A stretch of DNA of 64,000 bases, taken from Kocuria rosea subsp. polaris (GTDB lineage: Bacteria > Actinomycetota > Actinomycetes > Actinomycetales > Micrococcaceae). Position 1 is the stretch's first letter; the number at the start of each line of letters is the position of its first letter. The notes beneath the pieces were generated by a model. That model was not told where the DNA came from and did not search any database. It saw nothing but the letters and a program-made list of their open reading frames with translations. This document shows, in pieces, positions 34,004-41,846 of the stretch. Both the position numbers and the translations under genes were made by a program. The DNA is taken from positions 498,618-562,617 of the forward strand of contig NZ_LQBK01000004.1 of assembly GCF_001483755.1 (NCBI RefSeq), written 5' to 3'.

Positions 34004-34046
34004 GCCGGGCCGCGGGCGGCGCGCACGCTCCGGGCAGGGGACCGGG

Positions 34047-34106
34047 GCCCCGCGACCGGCCCCGCGACCGGCCCCGCGACCGGCCCCGCGACCGGCCCGG
34101 CGACCG
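34047..34106. repeat. 12-bp tandem repeat between genes
   Basis: Five head-to-tail 12-bp units, four of them perfect copies of GCCCCGCGACCG and the fifth with one change. They lie 43 bases after the glycosyltransferase stop, outside any supported gene. They may be a simple variable-number repeat. Confidence 0.85.
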
Positions 34107-34155
34107 CGCACGGACCCGTCAGCGCGGCTGACGGATCAGCGTCGGAAAACATCGC

Positions 34156-34184
34156 TGTTCCGCACGGGTGCGGCCCCCGATACT
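34156..34184 (+). promoter_or_regulatory. promoter of the 53-residue peptide gene with spacer palindrome
   Basis: TGTTCC (34156-34161) and GATACT (34179-34184) are 17 bases apart. The spacer carries the palindrome CCGCAC-GG-GTGCGG (34160-34173), placed where a repressor would block polymerase. Confidence 0.45.
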
Positions 34185-34236
34185 GGAAGGACCGGGCGAC
34201 GCCCCGCCCGGCAGCACCCTCCAGGAGGACCGCACC

Positions 34237-34398
34237 ATGACCGTCGATCTGCTCCCGCCCCGCTCCACCCCGACCTCCTCGCTCCCGGCCGTGGGCACGG
34301 AGGCCGCGACGCCGTCCCGGGACCGCCGCGACGGGCAGCACGGGTGGACCGACGTCGAGCAGAACTGCCCGTACTGCGCGGGCCCCGAGACCGACTGA
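34237..34398 (+). CDS. 53-residue peptide with C-terminal CPYC motif
   Basis: A short gene supported by a canonical AGGAGG eight bases before the ATG and by a promoter-like pair upstream. The product has a Ser/Thr/Pro-rich, charged N-terminal two thirds and ends with the distinct segment WTDVEQNCPYCAGPETD, holding two cysteines two residues apart. There is no signal peptide or membrane span. An FMN-dependent alpha-hydroxy-acid dehydrogenase gene begins 84 bases downstream on the same strand. I do not recognise the family. It could be a metal- or redox-binding peptide or a modified-peptide precursor; neither is shown by the sequence. Confidence 0.65.
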   Translation: MTVDLLPPRSTPTSSLPAVGTEAATPSRDRRDGQHGWTDVEQNCPYCAGPETD

Positions 34399-34482
34399 GC
34401 GGCGCACCGCCCCGAGGCGCGGGGCCCGGGGACCTTCCGTCGTAGTGTGGTCGGGAGCACCCCGACCGTCAGGAGGTCCGCC

Positions 34483-35736
34483 ATGGAACGGCGTCTGCCC
34501 CAGTGGTCCGAGCTGCGCCCGCTCCTGCAGTTCGAGGCCCCCGCCCTCGACCGCCGCGCGGCCCGGCTGGCCGGGGCCGCGGACCTCTGGGACCTGCGCC
34601 GGATCGCCCGCCGCCGCACCCCGCGCCCGGCGTTCGACTACACGGACGGCGCCGCCCAGCGCGAACTGACCCGGCGGCGCTCGCGGGAGGCGTTCGACGC
34701 GGTCGAGCTGCTGCCCCGGATCCTGCACGGCATCGCCGCCCCGGACCTGTCCGCGCCGATCGCCGGGACCCGGTCCGCGCTGCCGTTCGGGATCGCGCCG
34801 ACCGGCTTCACCCGGTTCATGCACTCGGAGGGGGAGATCGGGGGAGTCCGCGCGGCCGAGCAGGCCGGCATCCCCTTCACCCTGTCCACCATGGGCACCC
34901 GGTCGCTCGAGGAGGTCGCCGCGGCCGCCCCGGACGCGACCCGCTGGTTCCAGCTGTACCTGTGGAAGGACCGGGCCCGCTCCCGGGACCTGCTGGCGCG
35001 CGCCGCGGCCCACGGCTACTGGACCCTGCTCGTCACCGTGGACACCCCGGTGGCGGGCCAGCGGCTGCGGGACGTGCGCAACGGCATGGTCATCCCGCCG
35101 AGGCTCACGCTGCGGACGGTGGCCGACGCCGCCCGCCGGCCCGAGTGGTGGTTCAACTTCCTGACCACGGACTCCCTGAAGTTCGCGTCCCTCTCGAGCA
35201 CGAGCGCCGACCTGCCCACCATCACGAACTCGATGTTCGACCCGACCCTGTCCTACGCGGACCTCGAGTGGATCCGCTCCGAGTGGCCGGGAAAGCTGTT
35301 CGTGAAGGGCGTGCTGACCCGCGACGACGCCCGGCAGTCCCTGGCCGCTGGGGCCGACGGGCTGGTCGTCTCCAACCACGGCGGCCGCCAGCTCGACCGC
35401 GCCCCCGCCTCGCTGCACGCGCTGCCCGAGGTGCGGGACGAGGTGGGCGAGGACGTCGAGCTGATCCTGGACTCCGGGATCATGAGCGGCGCCGACGTGC
35501 TCGCCGCCCTGTGCGCCGGCGCGGACTTCGTGCTCATCGGCCGGGCCTACCTCTACGGGCTGATGGCCGGCGGGCAGCAGGGCGTGGAGCGGGCCGTCGA
35601 GCTGCTGGCGGAGGAGATCCGGATCAGCATGCAGCTGATGGGCGCCAGGACGGTCGCCGACCTGGGCCCGCACCTGCTCGGCACCCGCCACCACCCCGAC
35701 CTCGCCCGCCGGGACGCGCCCGCCGACCAGCGCTGA
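34483..35736 (+). CDS. lldD: FMN-dependent alpha-hydroxy-acid dehydrogenase (L-lactate dehydrogenase type)
   Basis: A 417-residue TIM-barrel flavoenzyme of the LldD/glycolate oxidase family. It shows FDYTDGAAQRE near the start, the FMN-binding PFGIAPTGFTRFMH, FQLYLWKDR, the substrate/catalytic region VKGVLTRDDA, and the catalytic histidine in VVSNHGGRQLD. LILDSGIMSGADVLAAL and LIGRAYLYGLMAGG complete the phosphate site. It oxidises L-lactate or another 2-hydroxy acid, probably passing electrons to quinone. The ATG at 34483 has AGGAGG seven bases upstream. The longer substrate loop is compatible with L-lactate, but 2-hydroxyglutarate-like or mycofactocin-type relatives share the fold, so the symbol is provisional. 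Confidence 0.82.
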   Translation: MERRLPQWSELRPLLQFEAPALDRRAARLAGAADLWDLRRIARRRTPRPAFDYTDGAAQRELTRRRSREAFDAVELLPRILHGIAAPDLSAPIAGTRSALPFGIAPTGFTRFMHSEGEIGGVRAAEQAGIPFTLSTMGTRSLEEVAAAAPDATRWFQLYLWKDRARSRDLLARAAAHGYWTLLVTVDTPVAGQRLRDVRNGMVIPPRLTLRTVADAARRPEWWFNFLTTDSLKFASLSSTSADLPTITNSMFDPTLSYADLEWIRSEWPGKLFVKGVLTRDDARQSLAAGADGLVVSNHGGRQLDRAPASLHALPEVRDEVGEDVELILDSGIMSGADVLAALCAGADFVLIGRAYLYGLMAGGQQGVERAVELLAEEIRISMQLMGARTVADLGPHLLGTRHHPDLARRDAPADQR

Positions 35737-35768
35737 GCACGCCCCCTCGCGGGCGGGGAGGCCGCCGG

Positions 35769-35814
35769 CCGGAGCACCCCGGACGGCGGGCTCCCGCCGC
35801 CCGGGGTGCTCCGG
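35769..35814. terminator. bidirectional terminator between lldD-like and E2 genes
   Basis: A 22-bp stem (one mismatch) with arms beginning CCGGAGCACCCCGG and ending CCGGGGTGCTCCGG and a two-base loop sits between two convergent genes, 33 bases after one stop and 12 bases after the other. Confidence 0.75.
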
Positions 35815-35826
35815 CGCCCCCCGGGA

Positions 35827-37329
35827 TCAGAGGTCCGCGAGCACCGAGAGCGGGTTCTCCACGGCGTCGGCCACCATGCGCAGGAAGCCGCCGGCGGCCC
35901 CGCCGTCGCACACCCGGTGGTCGAACGCGAGGGAGAGCTGGGTGACCTTGCGGACGGCCAGCTGCCCGTCGACCACCCACGGGCGGTCGATGATCCGGCC
36001 GATCCCCAGGATCGCGACCTCCGGGTGGTTGATGATCGCCGCGGCCCCGTCCGTGCCGAACACCCCGTAGTTGTTGAGCGTGAACGTGGAGCCGGACAGC
36101 TCGGCGGGGCCGGCCTTCCCGGAGCGCGCGAGCTCGGTGAGCCGCCGGAGCTCGGCGTCCAGGCCGCGGGCGCTGAGGGCGTGCGCGCCGCGGATGTTCG
36201 GCACCACGAGCCCGCGGTCGGTCTGCGCCGCGAAGCCCAGGTTCACGCCGTCGAAGCGCACGATCTGCTGGCTGCCGTCCTCGAGGGTCTCGATCCGGGT
36301 GGCGAGCTCGGGGTGCCGGGCCAGTCCGGCGAGCACGAAGCGCGCGATCAGGGCCATGAGCCCCGGGGCCCGCTCGGGGTCCTGCGCCTTGAGCTCGGCG
36401 CGCAGCTCCACGAGCTTCGTGGCGTCCACGTCCACCCAGACGGTGGCCTCGGGGATCTCGCTGCGGGAACGGGTCATGGCCTGCCCGATGGCCTTGCGGA
36501 TCCCGGTGACCGGCAGCCGCTCGGCGACCCCCAGCCCCGTGCGGGCGTCCACGGCGGAGGGCTCCTGGGTGGAGCGCTCCGGGGCGGGCGCCGGCGAGGA
36601 CGGGGCGGCCGTCCCCTGCGGGGCCGGCCCCGCGGCGGCGTCCGCCGCGGCCACGACGTCGCGGCGCAGGACGAGCCCGCCGGGCCCGGAGCCGCGCACG
36701 GTGGAGATGTCGATCCCGCGGTCCTTGGCGAGCTTGCGCACGATCGGCGAGACGACCGTGGGCGCCAGGCGCGGGGCCGAGGCCATCGCGTCGTGGGCGG
36801 CGTCCGCGGCAGCGGCCTGCGCCGCTCCCTGCGCCGCCGCCGCGGCGGCCGGCACGGCGGTGGCCGCGGCAGCCGACCCGTCCGCGGACCCGGCGCGCTT
36901 CGGCCGGCGCCGGCGCCCGGCCGCGCCGCCGGCCGGCGTGCCGTAGCCGATGAGCACGCTGCCCGATCCGGCGTCGTCGTCGGAGGCCCCGGCGGCCGCC
37001 GCGGGGTCCGCCCCGGCGCGCTCCTCCTCCCGGTAGGACTGCCCGCCCTTGGGGCCGCCGCCCTGCGGGGCGGGGGTCCCGTCCCGGTCCCCGGTGTCCA
37101 CGGAGATCAGCGGGGCCCCCACGTCGAGGGTCTGCCCGGAGTCGCCGTGCAGCTGGTGCACGGTCCCCGCGAAGGGGCACGGCACCTCCACGGCGGACTT
37201 GGCGGTCTCCACCTCGGCGATCGGCTGGTCCACGGCGACGGTGTCGCCCACCCGGACGAGCCAGCTCACGAGTTCGGCCTCGGTCAGTCCCTCGCCGAGA
37301 TCCGGCAGGGTGAACGTCTTCACGGTCAT
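35827..37329 (-). CDS. bkdC: dihydrolipoyl acyltransferase E2 of a branched-chain 2-oxo acid dehydrogenase
   Basis: A 500-residue E2 core. The N-terminal lipoyl domain carries K44 in VETAKSAVEV. An Ala/Pro/Gly-rich linker follows, then the E1/E3-binding segment VRKLAKDRGIDISTVRGSGPGG (about residues 195-216). The C-terminal catalytic domain ends with the active-site DHRVCDGGAAGGF. It transfers the acyl group from lipoate to CoA. It follows the E1-beta gene with a two-base gap and has GGAGGA upstream, completing an E1a-E1b-E2 operon. One lipoyl domain and two separate E1 genes argue for the branched-chain rather than the actinobacterial pyruvate complex. No E3 gene is in the window. Confidence 0.88.
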   Translation of the reverse strand: MTVKTFTLPDLGEGLTEAELVSWLVRVGDTVAVDQPIAEVETAKSAVEVPCPFAGTVHQLHGDSGQTLDVGAPLISVDTGDRDGTPAPQGGGPKGGQSYREEERAGADPAAAAGASDDDAGSGSVLIGYGTPAGGAAGRRRRPKRAGSADGSAAAATAVPAAAAAAQGAAQAAAADAAHDAMASAPRLAPTVVSPIVRKLAKDRGIDISTVRGSGPGGLVLRRDVVAAADAAAGPAPQGTAAPSSPAPAPERSTQEPSAVDARTGLGVAERLPVTGIRKAIGQAMTRSRSEIPEATVWVDVDATKLVELRAELKAQDPERAPGLMALIARFVLAGLARHPELATRIETLEDGSQQIVRFDGVNLGFAAQTDRGLVVPNIRGAHALSARGLDAELRRLTELARSGKAGPAELSGSTFTLNNYGVFGTDGAAAIINHPEVAILGIGRIIDRPWVVDGQLAVRKVTQLSLAFDHRVCDGGAAGGFLRMVADAVENPLSVLADL

Positions 37330-37331
37330 GG

Positions 37332-38381
37332 TCAGTCCTCCCACTGCAGGTCGTCCACGGCGTCGAGGATGCGGTCGACGCTCGGCAGGTAGTGCTCCTC
37401 GAGCTTGGGCGCCGGGTACGGGATGTCGAACCCGGTCACGCGGCGCACGGGCGCGGCCAGGGAGTGGAAGCAGCGCTCCTGGACGCGGGCCACGATCTCG
37501 GCCGCCACGGACGCGAAGCCCGGGGCCTCGGCCACGACCACCACGCGCCCGGTCCTGCGCACCGACGCGGCGACCGTCTCGTCGTCGAACGGGACGATGC
37601 TGCGCAGGTCCACGACCTCGAGCGAGCGGCCCTCGGCGGCGGCGGTCGCCGCGGCCGCCAGGGCGGTCGGCACGGACGGCCCGTAGGCGAGGAGCGTGGC
37701 GTCCTCGCCGGCGCGGGCGACCACGGCACGGCCCTCCCGGCGCTCGGGAGCACGGTTCTCGTAGCGGTCCCGCAGCTCGGCCAGGTCCACGGGCGCCTTG
37801 GACCAGTAGAGCTTCTTGGGCTCGAAGAACACGACGGGGTCGTCGGAGTCGATCGCCTCGCGCAGCATGAGGTAGGCGTCCTCGACCGTGGCGGGGGTGA
37901 AGACCTTCAGGCCCGGGGTGTGGGCGTAGTAGGCCTCGGAGGAGTCGCAGTGGTGCTCCACGCCGCCGATGCCCCCGGCGTAGGGGATGCGGATGACGAT
38001 GGGCAGGCGCACGGCGCCGCGGGTGCGGTTGTGCATCTTCGCGATGTGCGAGGCGACCTGCTCGAAGGCGGGGTAGGCGAAGGCGTCGAACTGCATCTCG
38101 ATCACGGGGCGCATGCGGTTCATCGCCATGCCCACGGCCATGCCGGCGATCCCGGACTCGGCCAGCGGGGTGTCGAAGCAGCGGGTGCGGCCGAAGCGCT
38201 GCGTCAGCCCGTCGGTGATGCGGAAGACGCCGCCGAGGGTGCCGACGTCCTCGCCGAAGACGACGACGCCGTCGTCGGCGGCCAGGGCGTCCGCCAGGGC
38301 GGTGTTGAGCGCCTGGGCGAAGGTGGCCGGCTTGACCGCCGGGGCCTCGCCGGACGGCGCGGGGGCTTCCAGGGTGCTCAC
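37332..38381 (-). CDS. bkdB: 2-oxo acid dehydrogenase E1 component, beta subunit
   Basis: A 349-residue transketolase-like subunit. VVVFGEDVGTLGGVFRIT, RCFDTPLAESGIAGMAVGMAM and IRIPYAGGIGGVEHHCDSSEAYY are the standard E1-beta features that complete the ThDP site of the alpha subunit. The GTG at 38381 overlaps the E1-alpha stop (GTGA), ensuring equal synthesis. The complex oxidatively decarboxylates branched-chain 2-oxo acids to acyl-CoAs, which in these bacteria prime iso/anteiso fatty acids. A pyruvate or acetoin substrate cannot be excluded from sequence. Confidence 0.88.
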   Translation of the reverse strand: MSTLEAPAPSGEAPAVKPATFAQALNTALADALAADDGVVVFGEDVGTLGGVFRITDGLTQRFGRTRCFDTPLAESGIAGMAVGMAMNRMRPVIEMQFDAFAYPAFEQVASHIAKMHNRTRGAVRLPIVIRIPYAGGIGGVEHHCDSSEAYYAHTPGLKVFTPATVEDAYLMLREAIDSDDPVVFFEPKKLYWSKAPVDLAELRDRYENRAPERREGRAVVARAGEDATLLAYGPSVPTALAAAATAAAEGRSLEVVDLRSIVPFDDETVAASVRRTGRVVVVAEAPGFASVAAEIVARVQERCFHSLAAPVRRVTGFDIPYPAPKLEEHYLPSVDRILDAVDDLQWED

Positions 38382-39553
38382 TGTCCGGTCTCCTCTCGGG
38401 CGAGCTCGGCGGCCAGGAACTGCTCCTGCTCGGCGAGCTGCGGGGTCTGCTCGGTGTAGACGTGGCGGAACAGCTCGAGCGGGTCGATCTCCACGTCGGC
38501 GTTCATGCCGTCGCGCAGCGTCGTGGCGACGTCCTCGGCGGTCGCGGCGATGCGCTGCTCGGCCGCGTCGTCCAGCACGCCCTCGGCGCCGAGCCAGGCG
38601 CGCATCCGGGTGACCGGGTCCTTGGCGATCCACTCCTGCACCTCGGCGTCGTCGCGGTAGCGCGTGGCGTCGTCGGCGTTGGTGTGCGCCTGCATGCGGT
38701 AGGTGTGCGCCTCGACGAGGAGCGGCTCGGACTCGGAGCGCGCCAGGTCCACGGCGCGGCGCAGCGTGGCGAGCAGCGCCACGAGGTCGTTGCCGTCCAC
38801 GCGCTCGCCGGCCATGCCGTAGCCGACCGCCTTGTGCGCGAGGCTGGGGGCCGCGGACTGCTGGGACAGGGGCACGGAGATCGCGTAGCCGTTGTTCTGC
38901 ACGAAGAACACGACCGGCAGCTTGAACACGGCCGCGAAGTTCAGGGCCTCGTGGAAGTCGCCCTCGCTGGTGGCGCCGTCCCCGCACATCGCCAGCACCA
39001 CGGTGTCCTCGCCGCGCAGCTTCGCGGCGTGGGCCACGCCCACCGCGTGCAGCAGCTGGGTGGTCAGCGGCGTGGACTGGATGCCCACGCAGTGCTCGTA
39101 CGGGTCGTAGCCGCCGTGCCACTCGCCGCGGAAGATCGCCATGACCTGCAGGGGGTCCACGCCCTTGGTCATGACCGCCACGGTGTCCCGGTAGGTGGGG
39201 AACAGCCAGTCGCCCTCCTCGAGGCACAGGGCGGCCGCCACCTGGCAGGCCTCCTGGCCGTGGCTGGACGGGTAGACGGCCATGCGGCCCTGCCGGACCA
39301 GCGCGGAGTTCTGGTCGTTGACCCGCCGGCCCACCACCAGCTTCTCGTAGGCGTCCAGCAGGACGTCCCGGTCGGGCAGCGGGTACTCGTGGCCGGGGCC
39401 GGTGCCCTGCTCCTCGGGGGCGAGCAGCCGCCCGCTCGGATCGACCATGCGGATCTCGCCGCGGGCCGGGAGCATGTACTGCTCCGGCGTGATGCCGAAG
39501 GTCTGGGAGGCCCGGAGGATCGGGTCCTCGGGGGTCTCGACGGTCTGGCTCAT
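38378..39553 (-). CDS. bkdA: 2-oxo acid dehydrogenase E1 component, alpha subunit
   Basis: A 391-residue ThDP-dependent subunit. The cofactor motif MCGDGATSEGDFHEALNFAAVFKLPVVFFVQNN spans about residues 185-217 (GDG to NN). FPTYRDTVAVMTKGVDP and the phosphorylation-loop-like YRMQAHTNADDATRYR match the branched-chain E1-alpha group. The ATG at 39553 has GAGGGG upstream; the longer frame only adds a non-conserved head. It is the first gene of the bkd operon and is divergent from an Lrp-family regulator, the arrangement seen for bkd operons controlled by BkdR. Confidence 0.88.
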   Translation of the reverse strand: MSQTVETPEDPILRASQTFGITPEQYMLPARGEIRMVDPSGRLLAPEEQGTGPGHEYPLPDRDVLLDAYEKLVVGRRVNDQNSALVRQGRMAVYPSSHGQEACQVAAALCLEEGDWLFPTYRDTVAVMTKGVDPLQVMAIFRGEWHGGYDPYEHCVGIQSTPLTTQLLHAVGVAHAAKLRGEDTVVLAMCGDGATSEGDFHEALNFAAVFKLPVVFFVQNNGYAISVPLSQQSAAPSLAHKAVGYGMAGERVDGNDLVALLATLRRAVDLARSESEPLLVEAHTYRMQAHTNADDATRYRDDAEVQEWIAKDPVTRMRAWLGAEGVLDDAAEQRIAATAEDVATTLRDGMNADVEIDPLELFRHVYTEQTPQLAEQEQFLAAELAREETGQ

Positions 39554-39628
39554 GGTGTCCCCTCGGTCGGTCCCCGGTCCGCGCACGGGGCCGGGGAGGC
39601 AGGAAGGCTGGTGCAACTCTGTCTCCCC

Positions 39629-39725
39629 AGTATGCGAACCGGGCCTGCTTCGTATCCAGAGAGGCCGGAAAGTGCAGAAGACTGAGACGAACGGAGCAGA
39701 CAGTGTGGACGAAATGTTCTAGTGT
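39629..39725. promoter_or_regulatory. divergent promoters of the bkd operon and its Lrp regulator
   Basis: Toward bkd on the minus strand, GGATAC (39657-39652) and CATACT (39634-39629) are 17 bases apart. Toward lrp, CAGACA (39697-39702) and TAGTGT (39720-39725) are also 17 apart. The GACGAAATGTTCTAGTG stretch (from 39709) is locally AT-rich and could be an Lrp site. Confidence 0.4.
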
Positions 39726-39796
39726 GGCGTGGAGCACACGCATTCGTCCGGTGCCGTGCCGGACCCTGTGACCCACCCACCCCGAAGGAGCCCGCC

Positions 39797-40249
39797 GTGC
39801 CCTCGACCCCCGTCTCCCTGGACGAGACCGATCGGAAGATCCTCGCGGAGCTGTCCCGGGACGCGAGGCAGTCGGTCACCGCGATCGCCGCGGCCGTGCA
39901 CGTCTCCCGCGCCCACGCCTACGCCCGGATCAACCGGCTGCGGGACGAGGGCGTGATCCTGAGCTTCAGCACCGTGATCGACCCGGTGCGGGCGGGGCTG
40001 CAGGCCTCCGCCTACGTGACGCTCAAGCTCCAGCAGAACACCTGGCGGGAGCTGTGCGCCCAGCTGCGGGCGATCCCCGCCGTGCACCACATCGCCCTGG
40101 TGGGCGGGAACTTCGACGTCATGCTCCTCGTGCGGGCCGTGGACACCGTGCACCTGCGGCAGGTGATCTTCGAGCACATCCAGCAGCTGCCCGGGGTGGT
40201 GGACACCCAGACGTTCCTGATCTTCGAGGACATCGACACCCGGGCCTGA
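39797..40249 (+). CDS. Lrp/AsnC-family regulator, BkdR-like
   Basis: A 150-residue regulator with an N-terminal HTH (LDETDRKILAELSRDARQSV, then AAAVHVSRAHAYARINRLRDEG) and a C-terminal RAM ligand-binding domain (ASAYVTLKLQQNTW, HHIALVGGNFDVMLLVRA). Such proteins form octamers and sense amino acids. The GTG at 39797 has GAAGGAG upstream. It is divergent from the bkd genes by about 240 bases, so local control of branched-chain keto-acid oxidation, with leucine, isoleucine or valine as effector, is the natural inference. Confidence 0.85.
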   Translation: MPSTPVSLDETDRKILAELSRDARQSVTAIAAAVHVSRAHAYARINRLRDEGVILSFSTVIDPVRAGLQASAYVTLKLQQNTWRELCAQLRAIPAVHHIALVGGNFDVMLLVRAVDTVHLRQVIFEHIQQLPGVVDTQTFLIFEDIDTRA

Positions 40250-40313
40250 GCCGCGGGCCCGGCGCGCACCGCCGGCGTCATGTTCCGTCACGGTCGTCAT
40301 CTTCGGTCGCGGA

Positions 40314-40342
40314 GGGACAGCCACTACCTCTGCGCATAGTGT
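40314..40342 (+). promoter_or_regulatory. promoter of the metY leader
   Basis: GGGACA (40314-40319) and TAGTGT (40337-40342) are separated by 17 bases. The predicted start at about 40349 coincides with the first base of the structured leader. Confidence 0.45.
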
Positions 40343-40348
40343 TGTTCC

Positions 40349-40509
40349 AGCTTCACGAGACGTGACCGCGAAGCTCCGACTGGGTCACGCACCAACCCCA
40401 TGCTCATTGGGTGGTTCGGATGAGGAAGCGGCCTGCATCCTCCGCGGCGCCCCCACCGGGGGGCCGCGGCCGTCCGGTGCGGGTAAGAGCAAGGCACAGG
40501 AGCAGCGCC
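40349..40509 (+). ncRNA. structured 5' leader of metY, candidate riboswitch or attenuator
   Basis: The 160-base leader holds interleaved perfect stems. AGCTTC (40349-40354) pairs with GAAGCT (40370-40375), and CGTGACC (40361-40367) pairs with GGTCACG (40383-40389), the topology of an H-type pseudoknot. Next come a stem ACCAACCC/GGGTGGT (40391-40415), a stem GGATGAGG/CCTGCATCC (about 40418-40440) and a 12-bp GC hairpin with one bulge (40442-40469) that looks like an attenuator. It matches neither the SAM-I nor the SAM-IV core as I know them. Position before a methionine gene suggests a sulfur-metabolite sensor; two mutually exclusive stems are the other reading. Confidence 0.5.
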
Positions 40510-41838
40510 ATGTCCATCCCCGTGACCGACCACGACCTCGCGACCCGGCAGATCCACGCGGGCACCCACGGCGAGGTCGCCCAGCGCACCCTGACGGTGC
40601 CGATCTACCAGACCGCGGCGTTCGAGTTCCCCGACTACGAGGCGGCCCGGCAGATGTTCGCCCAGACCCGGCCGGGCTTCACCTACACGCGCACCGGCAA
40701 TCCCACGGTGGCGGTGCTCGAGCAGCGGATCAGCGACCTCGAGGGCGGCGCGGGCGCGGTGGCCACCGGCTCCGGGCAGTCCGCGGTGGCCGTCGCGCTG
40801 CTCGCGCTGCTCGGGCAGGGCGCCGGCAAGCACCTCGTGGCCTCGGAGAAGCTCTACGGCGGCACCGTGGACCTGCTCACCGACACCTTCGCGGACTGCG
40901 GGATCGAGGTCTCCTTCGTGGACCCCACCGCCCCGGGGGCGTGGGCCGCGGCCGTGCGCCCCGACACCCGGGCGTTCCTGCTGGAGTCCATCGGCAACCC
41001 GCTGGCCACCCTCCCGGACCTGCCCGGCATCGCCGACGTCGCCCGGGCGGCCGGGGTGCCCGTCGTCGTCGACAACACCCTCGCGTCCCCGGCCCTGTAC
41101 CGGCCGCTCGAGAAGGGCGCCGACATCGTGGTGCACTCGGCCACCAAGTTCCTGGGCGGGCACGGCAACGCGCTGGCCGGGGCGGTCGTGGACGGCGGGA
41201 CCTTCGACTGGTCCGCGCGGCCGGAGAAGTGGCCGCAGTTCACGCAGGCCCGCGCCCGCTGGGGCGGGCTGAGCCTGGTCGAGAAGTGCGCCGGGGCCAG
41301 CCCCTACCTGCACCTGGTCCGTGCCAAGTACGTGCACGACCTCGGCACCACGCTCTCCCCGTTCAACGCCGGGCAGATCCTGCAGGGCACCGAGACCCTC
41401 GACCTGCGCGTGGCCCGCCACACGGCCTCGGCCCTGGCGGTGGCCGAGTTCCTGGCCGGGCACCCCGCCGTCGCCCGCGTCCACCACCCCGGCGTGCCCG
41501 GGGACCCCGGCGCCGGGATCGCGGCACGGGACTTCCCGCGCGGGACCGGCTCCGTGTTCTCCTTCGACCTGGCCGCCCCGGACGCCGCCGTGGGCCCCTT
41601 CATCGACGCGCTGCGGCTGTTCAAGCTGGTCGCCAACGTGGGGGACACCCGCAGCCTCGTGGCCCACCCCGCGGCCATGACGCACTGCCGCCTGACCCCC
41701 GAGCAGCGCCGGGCCGGCGGGATCGCCGGGACCACGATCCGGCTGTCGATCGGCCTCGAGTCCCCGCAGGACCTCGTCGCCGACCTCGGCCAGGCCCTCG
41801 ACACCGTCGTCACCACCGTCCAGACCACCCGGAAGTGA
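40510..41838 (+). CDS. metY: O-acetylhomoserine aminocarboxypropyltransferase (sulfhydrylase)
   Basis: A 442-residue PLP enzyme of the Cys/Met-metabolism family. The length and a ~70-residue insert after the active site (WSARPEKWPQFTQARARWGGLSLVEK) are typical of MetY rather than MetB. The PLP lysine is in HSATKFLGGHG; DNTLASP and GSGQSAVAVALL bind the cofactor. It makes homocysteine directly from O-acetylhomoserine and sulfide in the cytosol. The ATG at 40510 is preceded by CAGGAG. The gene follows a structured leader and is followed after 8 bases by a second family member, so the direct sulfhydrylation and transsulfuration routes are linked. Confidence 0.88.
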   Translation: MSIPVTDHDLATRQIHAGTHGEVAQRTLTVPIYQTAAFEFPDYEAARQMFAQTRPGFTYTRTGNPTVAVLEQRISDLEGGAGAVATGSGQSAVAVALLALLGQGAGKHLVASEKLYGGTVDLLTDTFADCGIEVSFVDPTAPGAWAAAVRPDTRAFLLESIGNPLATLPDLPGIADVARAAGVPVVVDNTLASPALYRPLEKGADIVVHSATKFLGGHGNALAGAVVDGGTFDWSARPEKWPQFTQARARWGGLSLVEKCAGASPYLHLVRAKYVHDLGTTLSPFNAGQILQGTETLDLRVARHTASALAVAEFLAGHPAVARVHHPGVPGDPGAGIAARDFPRGTGSVFSFDLAAPDAAVGPFIDALRLFKLVANVGDTRSLVAHPAAMTHCRLTPEQRRAGGIAGTTIRLSIGLESPQDLVADLGQALDTVVTTVQTTRK

Positions 41839-41846
41839 GCCCTGCC

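Noticed and set aside
34237..35736. Mycofactocin cluster
   Set aside because: The peptide lacks the MftA C-terminal signature and no radical SAM or mftB-like gene is present.
40349..40509. SAM-I or SAM-IV riboswitch
   Set aside because: The conserved core sequences I know for these classes are not present, although the leader is clearly structured.
40362..40509. Upstream leader peptide with a GTG start extending into the metY region
   Set aside because: No ribosome site, no run of Cys or Met codons, and the bases are better explained by paired RNA stems.
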